Source: a virus. From it: a stretch of 23,405 nt of DNA. A program made the translations under genes and the position numbers. The notes beneath the pieces were generated by a model. The model searched no databases, was not told the DNA's origin, and saw only the letters and a list, made by a program, of their open reading frames with translations. The stretch spans positions 1-23,405 of IMG/VR virus record IMGVR_UViG_3300021373_000551; one strand, 5' to 3'. Positions 9,096 through 15,739 of the stretch are shown here, one piece after another (the stretch's first letter is position 1; every line of letters starts with the position of its first letter).

Positions 9096-10599
9096 GCTTG
9101 CGTACACTAGGTATTTGGTTAGCCATCAACATTAGATTATGTACATCTTTGTCGGGGTCTTCCATTTCTTCAGGAGTTAAAATACTCCCGCCTGTGTACT
9201 TTTTCATCAGTCCACCATCATAGGCACGTTCAGCATCATCCATCATAACTTGGAGATTGTCTGTACCTATTTGGTCAACTGCTTTTTTGGTGAAAACAAA
9301 TTCACCATCCGATAACCTTGCGGGTATCGAATCTGATGTGCCAGTTCCGGGCCCTTCAACAGCCCCGCTACCGGCAAATTCTCCTGCAACATCCATAACT
9401 TTATCAAAGATGCCGCTTAGTCGCTCATCACCCTCTAGGGCTGACAGCAAGTAATCTTGGTCTTGTTCGGTCAAAGATTTATCTAGAACAAATTCTGAAT
9501 ACTCTTTTTCCATTTCTTCGTCTGGAAGCTGAGAGGCTTCAACCTCTGCCATCTCTTCTGGGCGAATATTGTCGTATGTGTCTACGGGCATGCCGCCTTC
9601 AGCAAGCTTTACGGCTGCTTCATCTTCGCCATTGTCATTGCCTTCTAATGCATTTTCTACAGGCTCAGATAAGATTCCACCCATGTACTTACCCTCAAGC
9701 TCAGATTCTTGGTCTTCTTTCATCATGGCTCGGATAATTACTTCTTGGTCAAAAGAATCTTTGATTTCTTGGAAGCGGTTTTGGATGCGCTCACGAGCTT
9801 TGTCGTCTTTCGCTCTGTCCATGCTTGCTTCAAATTCTTTTTGGAACTTTAAGTATTTTTCTACGTCTTCGTCATACATGCTTCCGCCTTCACTTCGCTT
9901 TTCTCTTGGCTCGCTAGATGCAAAGTTAGTAAGCTTTTGAAAATCTTTTTGTGATAGAAGCGGACGAGATTCTTCATCTAATTGTGTTTGATGTAAGTCT
10001 GCAATAAACTCAGCAATGCTTTCTTTAGACGTTACAATTGGAGTATCTGCTACTTCTTGAAGTGACTCCATTACAAACTGCTTATCCATCTTTTTATTTC
10101 CGCCTTGAGCAAAACTTAAAGAGTTTACAAGCTTTGTGGTATCTTTCATGGTTTCTTGTACCGAATCCATTTGCATTTCTTCTGCACTGCCTTTTACGTC
10201 TGCAACAGCTTCAGCCATTTCCATTATCTCTTTAGGGGCAGGAAGGTCAGGCTTACGAGCAGCAACCACATCTTTACGAGCTTCAGAGAGCAAAGATTCA
10301 GCACCCTCTGCTGCTTTTTGAGCTACTGAGCCTACTGCTTTTTTCTGACGAGAATCATTTTCTCTATTTCTTTCTAACTGGTCTTTAACTTTTCTATATT
10401 TATCAATCATCATAATTCCAAAATCAACTAGACCTTCTGGAGGACCATCAGCTAAAGGAATATGTTGCATTACAGCTCGTGCACTTTTATCGTGATTTCT
10501 TTCGATAATTTCCATCATTTCCGCAGAAGTTAACATTTCTTTTTTAGCTTCTGAGCCTTCTGCTTTTTTCATTCTTTTTTTGTCGCCATTACAATGCAT
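9091..10599 (-). CDS. Acidic virion-associated protein of unknown function with a GPGTGTSDSIPARLS motif
   Basis: 502 residues, very rich in Glu, Asp, Lys and Met and mostly helical. Short glycine pairs recur (EGGSMY, KYMGGIL, AEGGMPVDTY, YDGGLMKKYTGGSIL). Near the C-terminus (about 422-455) is GPGTGTSDSIPARLSDGEFV followed by FTKKAVDQIG. This phrase ('GPGTGTSDSIPA.LS.GEFV...A...G') recurs in tape-measure and internal virion proteins of many phages, so a virion role is likely. It lies between portal and scaffold, where T7-like phages have no large gene and some marine podoviruses carry one. The ATG has GAGG 7 nt upstream, provided by the end of the 76-residue gene, whose stop is two bases away. 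Exact function is unknown; an ejected internal or portal-plug protein is one option. Confidence 0.85.
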   Translation of the reverse strand: MHCNGDKKRMKKAEGSEAKKEMLTSAEMMEIIERNHDKSARAVMQHIPLADGPPEGLVDFGIMMIDKYRKVKDQLERNRENDSRQKKAVGSVAQKAAEGAESLLSEARKDVVAARKPDLPAPKEIMEMAEAVADVKGSAEEMQMDSVQETMKDTTKLVNSLSFAQGGNKKMDKQFVMESLQEVADTPIVTSKESIAEFIADLHQTQLDEESRPLLSQKDFQKLTNFASSEPREKRSEGGSMYDEDVEKYLKFQKEFEASMDRAKDDKARERIQNRFQEIKDSFDQEVIIRAMMKEDQESELEGKYMGGILSEPVENALEGNDNGEDEAAVKLAEGGMPVDTYDNIRPEEMAEVEASQLPDEEMEKEYSEFVLDKSLTEQDQDYLLSALEGDERLSGIFDKVMDVAGEFAGSGAVEGPGTGTSDSIPARLSDGEFVFTKKAVDQIGTDNLQVMMDDAERAYDGGLMKKYTGGSILTPEEMEDPDKDVHNLMLMANQIPSVRKR

Positions 10600-10601
10600 G
10601 A

Positions 10602-10832
10602 TTATTCCTCAATTCGATTACGAGCTTCTAGTGCCTGCTCTTTTAAATTCATCAGGTTAGCCAGTGAACTCACTTTCCCCTGCTTGCGGTACACTTCCAG
10701 TTCCGATGTTGCCACCGCCAGTCCCTGTAGCTCCAAGTTCCGTAGGTTGTTGAGGTGCTCCTTCAGCGCCTCCCATAGCTCCTGATTGTTCACCAGTGGG
10801 CCCAGTCGCCTCGCCAACTCCTTGTCCAACAT
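10602..10832 (-). CDS. 76-residue helical protein encoded out of frame within the portal 3' end
   Basis: MLDKELARRLGPLVNNQELW opens a compact amphipathic helical protein containing EALKEHLNNLRNLELQGLA, SELEVYRKQGKVSSLANLMN and LKEQALEARNRIEE. The pattern 'L..L....LW..L..HL ... EVYR.QG....L..L..L' is one I know from small proteins encoded just after phage portal genes. 176 bp overlap the portal in another frame. A textbook site, AGGAG with 6 nt spacing, precedes the ATG, and the stop is two bases before the next gene's ATG. The portal frame here codes only a Gly/Thr/Pro/Gln-rich tail, while this frame is protein-like, so I consider it real. It was probably created by overprinting or by extension of the portal. 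Role unknown; perhaps a portal or scaffold partner. Confidence 0.85.
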   Translation of the reverse strand: MLDKELARRLGPLVNNQELWEALKEHLNNLRNLELQGLAVATSELEVYRKQGKVSSLANLMNLKEQALEARNRIEE

Positions 10833-12840
10833 TTTGTGCTCCTATAATTTGTGCCATAATTGCAGCTTCTTCAGGGTCGTTAAGAATCTCATCGGGGTCA
10901 AGGTCAAGGCTGTAAGCCAATTCACTGACAATCTTAGAGATTTTAACAAATGGTGCAATAGCAGGATTCTGTGCTGTTTGCAAGAACATTGTTAGACGTT
11001 GGCTTCTTACTTCTTTTTGCATTAGGCTGTTAGTGCCCATTGCATGAATTTCTAAGTCGCCCTGAATGTCTAACTCACCTTCAAAGAACTGCATGTTCCA
11101 TTGGTAGTATGCTTCGCCTAGAGGCTTCAACAAAAAGTCATCAATGTTTTTAATGACTGTTTTAATGTTTAGTGATGCTGCACCTAACAGCATAGACATA
11201 CCAGATGCAGTACGAGTCATTGACTGTACGCCTGTTTGCCCGTGCGAATAGCTTGGGATGCCTGTTTGTTCGTCAGCAAGCTGTCGGAACTTGTCAAACA
11301 TCATCATATTTTCTTGTGCAGTGTTCGGGAACTTAACGCCATGAATAGCTTGTCCGGGCATTCCGGCTTGTCGCCTGAATACTTTTCCGGGATATATGTC
11401 CATCGACTGTCCGCCTACAAGGGCTGACTCATCAACATCAAATACTAGTGAACCTGCAAGCGCAAGGTTATCAATAGCCATACGTGCATGACCATTCATT
11501 ATTTGCTGAGAGTCGTCCATATTTTCTGCAATGCCAATACCAAAGAAAGAATAAGGATTACGTTCGTAAGGAAAGGCGTTGTATGGAAGTCTGTAAGGAG
11601 TAAAAGGATTAACAACCCCACGAAGGAGCTTTCCATTACTAACCCAAGCATTGACTTGCACTTCATCCAAGTCGTCAACTTCGTCCGGAATTTCCATACC
11701 AACTTCTCTAGCATATTCAGCATCCATTATTCCCCAGTATTCTAGAACTTCAAACTGGTCAGAGCCATAATCCTCGGTTCGTTGGTCGTCTTTAAGTTCA
11801 TGCTCATAATCTTTTTCTACGTAATTTGCTCCCATTTGTAAGCAATTACGTATTGCATCTTTATTGAAGAAAGGCATACGAGCTAGTGCTCTAAGTTGAG
11901 ACTTGTTCATTTTGTGTCGGTGAACAATATACTCACAGTCTTCAATGCTTGTAGCTGAAGGGTCTGGGAAAAAGTCCCAGATACTTACAAACTCAATTCG
12001 TGGAACACGTACTTCAAGCGGGTTGTATGTACGCTCACCGTCTTCGCTAGTTGTCCAACGACTTAAAGTTTTATTGTAGTTAAATGGACCTTTTACAATT
12101 CCTGTACCAAACAACGCAGACTCTAGTAAAGCATTGCGAAGCTCGCTTGTTCCGTTTGATTCTTCGATTTGGTCGTGAATTAGAATCTGCATATTTCTTG
12201 CAGCACTCTTAGCCGGAGACAGTTCTAAGTTTTCTGGAACTGGCGAAGGACCTTCTTGGAACTCTAGGTTAGCTTCTTCAATAGCTTCGGCTAGATTATC
12301 CTTTACGGCTGTAAGCGTAGAGCCTGCACCTAATACTTGACCATCGCCTTCGTAACCTACATCGTATGGATTAACTTCTTCTTCGGGGGCTTCAGTTTCT
12401 GGAGCTTCGTAAGAAGGAGGTGCGCTAGTTTCGATGCCTGTTTGTCCTGCTTCCATGTGAGTGTATTTTGCAATACCTTCTGGAAGCTGTGTTTCTCTAA
12501 CGCCAATTGGGAATTGACCAGTACCAAAAATAACGTCTACAAGCTGACCAAACGCTGCTAGTACTTTAGTCTTAGTTACTTTTACGAATACTTTAGACTT
12601 TTCAGACTCACGGAATCTTACGTTCTTGTTGTAGATTCCTCGGAAGTTGTGGTAAGCGGTTAACCATCTTTTCTCGTCAAAGTCTCGTGCTTGTTCTGCA
12701 GAAGCGTATCGAGCTTCTACAAGACTTACGAATTGGTTACGTACATCTTCTTCTAATTCAAGTTCAAGGCCGCCTGCAGTTTCTTCATCGCTAAAGTAAA
12801 TCTCATCGGCTGTTTCGTACATTTCTTTTTCTTCGTTCAT
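10657..12840 (-). CDS. Portal protein (large, P22-like)
   Basis: 727 residues, the size of P22 gp1 (725). The N-terminus is acidic (EEDVRNQFVSLVEARYASAE). VTKTKVLAAFGQLVDVIFGT, ARNMQILIHDQIEES.GTSELRNALLESALFGTGIVKGPF and PRIEFVSIWDFFPDP at about 240-310 are typical of large podovirus portals. So is VNPFTPYRLPYNAFPYERNPYSFFGIGIAENMDDSQQIMNGHARMAIDNLAL, followed by GMSMLLGAASLNIKTVIKNIDDFLLKPLGEAYYQWNMQFF. A dodecameric portal is the DNA gate and terminase docking ring. The last about 60 residues are low-complexity (GPTGEQSGAMGG..., GATGTGGGNIGTG), visibly GC-richer than the rest, and overlap the 76-residue gene. The ATG has AAGGA 7 nt upstream. It sits between terminase and scaffold, as expected. 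Confidence 0.93.
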   Translation of the reverse strand: MNEEKEMYETADEIYFSDEETAGGLELELEEDVRNQFVSLVEARYASAEQARDFDEKRWLTAYHNFRGIYNKNVRFRESEKSKVFVKVTKTKVLAAFGQLVDVIFGTGQFPIGVRETQLPEGIAKYTHMEAGQTGIETSAPPSYEAPETEAPEEEVNPYDVGYEGDGQVLGAGSTLTAVKDNLAEAIEEANLEFQEGPSPVPENLELSPAKSAARNMQILIHDQIEESNGTSELRNALLESALFGTGIVKGPFNYNKTLSRWTTSEDGERTYNPLEVRVPRIEFVSIWDFFPDPSATSIEDCEYIVHRHKMNKSQLRALARMPFFNKDAIRNCLQMGANYVEKDYEHELKDDQRTEDYGSDQFEVLEYWGIMDAEYAREVGMEIPDEVDDLDEVQVNAWVSNGKLLRGVVNPFTPYRLPYNAFPYERNPYSFFGIGIAENMDDSQQIMNGHARMAIDNLALAGSLVFDVDESALVGGQSMDIYPGKVFRRQAGMPGQAIHGVKFPNTAQENMMMFDKFRQLADEQTGIPSYSHGQTGVQSMTRTASGMSMLLGAASLNIKTVIKNIDDFLLKPLGEAYYQWNMQFFEGELDIQGDLEIHAMGTNSLMQKEVRSQRLTMFLQTAQNPAIAPFVKISKIVSELAYSLDLDPDEILNDPEEAAIMAQIIGAQNVGQGVGEATGPTGEQSGAMGGAEGAPQQPTELGATGTGGGNIGTGSVPQAGESEFTG

Positions 12841-12851
12841 TTAGTGTTCCT

Positions 12852-13214
12852 TTATAGAGGCTTAGAAATTGACATGCCACGATAGTTTTTGTTGGCTTCA
12901 ACTTTTAAATTAAATCCACCACCTAGTTGCTTGTGGTAAGTTACTTTTGGATTCTTTTTAATTTTAACCCCTATTGAAGATTTATTAGGAAGTTGTTTTT
13001 CAAAGCTAAAGATGTTATTTGAGTTTCCTCGACTATCTTTAGAATAGCTTGCAGTTGCAGAAGTTCCACCTTTTCTTACTGAAGCAGATACTGAGCTTTT
13101 AGTATAGTTGTGGTCTCCGGCAAGATTACCTTCGATAGAGCCAATACCTTTAAACTCTTTACGTGCAACTAAACCACCGTTGTTGTATTTAGTTTTCTTT
13201 TTCTTTCCGTACAT
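12852..13214 (-). CDS. Small basic, glycine-rich protein of unknown function
   Basis: 120 residues from the ATG at 13214 (MYGKKKKTKYNNGGLVARKE). A TTG four codons upstream is also possible, but ATG with GGA 7 nt upstream is better and does not require starting before the terminase stop. The rest alternates polar and hydrophobic residues with Gly turns (SVSASVRKGGTSATASYSK, SSIGVKIKKNPKVTYHKQLG, GGFNLKVEA), suggesting beta hairpins. The N-terminal lysine-rich segment followed by NNGGL resembles the YxGG segments of the 502-residue virion protein. It lies between terminase and portal with a 1-3 base gap, so it is an operon member. I do not recognise a function; a minor structural role is plausible. 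Confidence 0.78.
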   Translation of the reverse strand: MYGKKKKTKYNNGGLVARKEFKGIGSIEGNLAGDHNYTKSSVSASVRKGGTSATASYSKDSRGNSNNIFSFEKQLPNKSSIGVKIKKNPKVTYHKQLGGGFNLKVEANKNYRGMSISKPL

Positions 13215-13215
13215 A

Positions 13216-14901
13216 TTAGTATCCAAAGGTTGAGTCAGACGGAGTAAATGATGATTCTCTTCTAAACTGTCTGAGTTGACTTATTGTGTCGTTAATACGT
13301 GGTCTAGCCATAATGAGATAACGCAGTGCATCGTATGCGTGGTCTGATGCATTTGTATCTACATCTTCAGGCTTAGCCCTATCTAAAGGAATACTTTGAA
13401 GCTCACGTATCAGGTTGGGGCATGTATTAAATATTTGTATTTTGGGCCTACCGCTTTGTTGAAGCTTCAAGTATTCGTGAATCTGTATTTTACCCTGTAT
13501 TCTATTTTTATCAGCTCTTCTGAGCTTATGTCCGGCTCTCTGAAGCGTTTCTCCGACAGTTGGACCTGTAGTACCAGTACGACTCCAACAGGCTGTATCG
13601 AGCACTCCTTGGACGGAAAAGGGGTCTTCGTATTCCATCTCTGTAATCATATTAGCTAGGTCAGTGCCGAGTAAGCCTTTGCGGTATAGTTCACGATAAA
13701 TAATCAGTGTACCATCACTGGGGTCTACTGCTCCCCATACACACGCACTCTCTGATGCATAACCATAGTCAATACCTTTACTACGCTCCCAGTGTACAGG
13801 TATCTCAAACGGAGGTATCACATGGTCAGCGGTACTAAACTCTGTAAATGCTGCGCCTTCTGCAACATCCCAGTTACCTTCCAGTAGTTGCTGACGTTGT
13901 GTTGGCGGCAACGCTGCGAGCATTTGCTCGTATCTTCCGTCTGCTGCTAGATAGGGGTTGTCGTCTAGTCTAGCCGGTATAAACTTTCTTGTTAGCCCGT
14001 CATGGCCTCTAAAGCTTTCGTTGGGCGGGGACGGGTCTATGTACCGCTTCTTTACCCAGTGTGCTCCTGCACCACCGGGGTTTGCTGTACAACGCATATA
14101 AGTTTCTATCTCTGGGTCTGTGGTACGTAGCCGTGAGGCGAGGTAGTTCCAACTAAACTCAGTGGGTAGATGTGTAATCTCATCAAACCCTATCCAACTA
14201 TATGCTTGTCCTTGGTAGCGGTAAACATCTGCGTCACGCTCCAAGAATCCAAATTCTATTTTAGCTCCGCTTGGGAATATCCAGAGCTTTTCTACTTCTT
14301 TGTACTTAGCCCCCGGAAATGCTTTGGGGTACAACTCTCGACTCTTGTCGATTAGTTCTCTTAGTTCTGGCATAGAACGTCTAATGATTAGACCTCTATG
14401 TGCTGCTCGGTGTGCGAAACGTAGGGGGTCAATAAGCATAGCGTATGACTTACCACCCCCTGCTGCACCACCATATAGTACATCAGTCTCGCCTGAAGCG
14501 AGGAAGTCCTCTTGCGGGCCTTCGTTAGCTTTGAAAATAACATCCTCTGTAGCCTCTTGCTTTAGAGAGTTAGGAATGTCATCTAGCTCGGTTTCTTCGA
14601 CTAGCTTTGCACTGTTCTCATTTTCGAGCTGCTTGAGAGTCTTTTTAGTTGCTTTTATAGACTTCTTGTAGTTATCAATTTTGTTCTGGGCTGCTTTTAG
14701 TTTTTTTTCTTTTCTTTTTACTTCTTTGTTTGCAGCCATCTTAGCTTTTGTTTTTGAGTGGAAGTTATATCCTCTCGACTTAGAACCTTTAGCTCTCCCA
14801 CTTTTCTTGCGGGGAGTTCCGTCTAGTTTAAGTATGAAGTTGCCGTCAGAATCTTTTGCGTAGTTTTCTGGGTTAACGTCCCAATCATTTTCTTTCTGCA
14901 A
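13216..14901 (-). CDS. terL: Terminase large subunit (packaging ATPase/nuclease)
   Basis: 561 residues. ATPase domain: Walker A GGAAGGGKS at 144-152, Walker B WIGFDE at 236-241, and coupling motif CTANPGG at 271-277. Nuclease domain (RNase H-like): acidic residues in GIDYGYA (Asp378), VLDTACW (Asp435) and NASDHAYDALRYL (Asp520/Asp524). It pumps DNA into the procapsid through the portal and cuts concatemers. The first about 115 residues are an unusual basic extension: KKSGRAKGSKSRG followed by a Lys-rich coiled coil, possibly for DNA or small-subunit binding. The start is TTG, in the only open stretch after an in-frame stop at 14908-14910. Its Shine-Dalgarno is weak, so translation is probably coupled to the overlapping upstream gene (17-bp overlap). 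Confidence 0.96.
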   Translation of the reverse strand: MQKENDWDVNPENYAKDSDGNFILKLDGTPRKKSGRAKGSKSRGYNFHSKTKAKMAANKEVKRKEKKLKAAQNKIDNYKKSIKATKKTLKQLENENSAKLVEETELDDIPNSLKQEATEDVIFKANEGPQEDFLASGETDVLYGGAAGGGKSYAMLIDPLRFAHRAAHRGLIIRRSMPELRELIDKSRELYPKAFPGAKYKEVEKLWIFPSGAKIEFGFLERDADVYRYQGQAYSWIGFDEITHLPTEFSWNYLASRLRTTDPEIETYMRCTANPGGAGAHWVKKRYIDPSPPNESFRGHDGLTRKFIPARLDDNPYLAADGRYEQMLAALPPTQRQQLLEGNWDVAEGAAFTEFSTADHVIPPFEIPVHWERSKGIDYGYASESACVWGAVDPSDGTLIIYRELYRKGLLGTDLANMITEMEYEDPFSVQGVLDTACWSRTGTTGPTVGETLQRAGHKLRRADKNRIQGKIQIHEYLKLQQSGRPKIQIFNTCPNLIRELQSIPLDRAKPEDVDTNASDHAYDALRYLIMARPRINDTISQLRQFRRESSFTPSDSTFGY

Positions 14902-15106
14902 TTTTCTTTAGCCCCATGTGTGAGATAGGTCTACCCGTTTCGTGGGTTAACCACATACTGCCTTCTCGTAAGCTTAAAGTTTTGTTTTTTATAAGCGGCA
15001 ATACTTTGTTTAGCATTTCTAGTTCGGATTCTATTGGTTCTAACATTTCGTTATTAGACTCGCTGAGTTTATAACCAAATGGTATAGTGCTACTCGTTCT
15101 CCTCAA
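14885..15106 (-). CDS. Small helix-turn-helix protein resembling the DNA-binding part of serine recombinases
   Basis: 73 residues starting TTG AGG AGA, with a strong AAGGAG 6 nt upstream that decides the start. The pattern IPFGYKL...L.PIESELEMLNKVLPLI followed by LSLREGSMWLTHETGRPISH and MGLKKI parallels the 'P.GY ... A..I..I......G.S...IA..LN..G' recombinase domain of large serine recombinases, but there is no catalytic domain. It overlaps terS by 17 bp and terL by 17 bp. Being wedged between the two terminase genes suggests a DNA-recognition accessory of packaging, for example at the genome end or pac/cos site. This role is inference; similar small HTH genes occur next to terminases in marine phages as far as I recall. 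Confidence 0.8.
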   Translation of the reverse strand: MRRTSSTIPFGYKLSESNNEMLEPIESELEMLNKVLPLIKNKTLSLREGSMWLTHETGRPISHMGLKKIAERK

Positions 15107-15491
15107 TGTAATCTCCTTCTATTACTACTTCCTTTTTAGCCGGTATTACAAATAGACCACCTCCCGTATTAACATTAACATCTAGTCTGTCAGTTTTTCC
15201 TAAGCCTACTCGGTCTAGGATTTGCTGTGCTGCTTGTATACGCATGTTAGCTTGTGGGATAGGCTCATTGCTGTCCATTATCTGAACGAGCTTAGAAGCT
15301 GCTTTGGGGGCGCTCTGAGCCATTATATTTGTAGCTATGTCAAGGATTTCTGTCTTGAGGCTTTTTACCACCATCGGGTAGGCGTTGTCTGCGTAACCGG
15401 CAAGTGATGCTGCTTCTTTAACATCTCCACCACATGTAACTAAGTGGTCTAGAAAAGCTTCCTGCTTTGTGGTGAGTTGTTTCTTTGACAT
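15090..15491 (-). CDS. terS: Terminase small subunit (DNA recognition)
   Basis: 133 residues. The N-terminus reads KQLTTKQEAFLDHLVTCGGDVKEAASLAGYA, the usual small-terminase helix-turn-helix ('T.KQ..F......G....AA..AGY'). It is followed by a long helical oligomerisation part (ASKLVQIMD, PQANMRIQAAQQILDRVGLG) and an acidic C-terminal tail (VVIEGDYIEENE) that could contact the large subunit. It is the first full-size gene of the leftward operon. The only SD-like sequence, AAAGGA, touches the ATG and is too close. The gene probably depends on re-initiation by ribosomes finishing the 20-codon leader peptide, whose stop is four bases upstream. Confidence 0.9.
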   Translation of the reverse strand: MSKKQLTTKQEAFLDHLVTCGGDVKEAASLAGYADNAYPMVVKSLKTEILDIATNIMAQSAPKAASKLVQIMDSNEPIPQANMRIQAAQQILDRVGLGKTDRLDVNVNTGGGLFVIPAKKEVVIEGDYIEENE

Positions 15492-15495
15492 TCCT

Positions 15496-15558
15496 TTATA
15501 CCTTTACTACTTTGATGTATTTTACGCCTCTGTAGATGCATACTAATTCTTTAGTCAT
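15496..15558 (-). CDS. 20-residue leader peptide upstream of terS
   Basis: ATG with an ideal AGGAG site 7 nt upstream, reading MTKELVCIYRGVKYIKVV plus two residues, then TAA. The stop lies four bases before the terS ATG, and terS itself has no properly spaced site, so this peptide probably feeds ribosomes into terS by re-initiation. The core YRGVKY resembles the 'YRG..Y' core of small DUF4278-type proteins, which are about 50 residues, so it may be a shortened relative; this is a weak similarity. It is the first gene with a good ribosome binding site about 70 nt downstream of the leftward promoter start. Confidence 0.68.
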   Translation of the reverse strand: MTKELVCIYRGVKYIKVVKV

Positions 15559-15637
15559 CGTATTACTCCTGTGTGGGTGTATACGATTCTTTTTCACGCA
15601 TGAATCTGTGCGAGTATTATATATACTATATAGTTAT

Positions 15638-15666
15638 ATTATACCCGTAATTTGGAGGTTTGTCAA
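15638..15666 (-). promoter_or_regulatory. Leftward sigma70 promoter for the packaging/structural operon
   Basis: On the minus strand TTGACA (15666-15661) and TATAAT (15643-15638) are both perfect consensus with a 17-bp spacer. The upstream side is A-rich (AAAAAAC before the -35), like an UP element. The predicted start is near 15631, giving about 70 nt of leader before the leader-peptide ATG. The spacer end and -10, TACGGGTATAATATA, are identical to the opposite promoter. Confidence 0.88.
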
Positions 15667-15703
15667 GTTTTTTATAACTTTTTTGCATATAAGTAAAAAA
15701 AAC

Positions 15704-15732
15704 TTGACAAGTGGCGTATCTACGGGTATAAT
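15704..15732 (+). promoter_or_regulatory. Rightward sigma70 promoter for the early region
   Basis: TTGACA at 15704-15709 and TATAAT at 15727-15732 are perfect consensus with a 17-bp spacer, preceded by an A-tract (AAGTAAAAAAAAC). The start is expected near 15739. It is divergent from the leftward promoter, with 37 AT-rich bases between the two -35 boxes. It would produce the long structured leader before the gene at 16409. Confidence 0.9.
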
Positions 15733-15739
15733 ATACTTA

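Noticed and set aside
14300-14671. A 123-codon plus-strand frame opposite the terminase gene.
   Set aside because: It is antisense to the conserved ATPase domain, Ser-rich, and has no ribosome site; it is a shadow of terL.
15563-15601. A 12-codon frame on the minus strand upstream of the leader peptide, ending in the leader's ribosome site.
   Set aside because: It has no ribosome site of its own and no similarity; only its position as the first AUG of the leftward RNA is suggestive.
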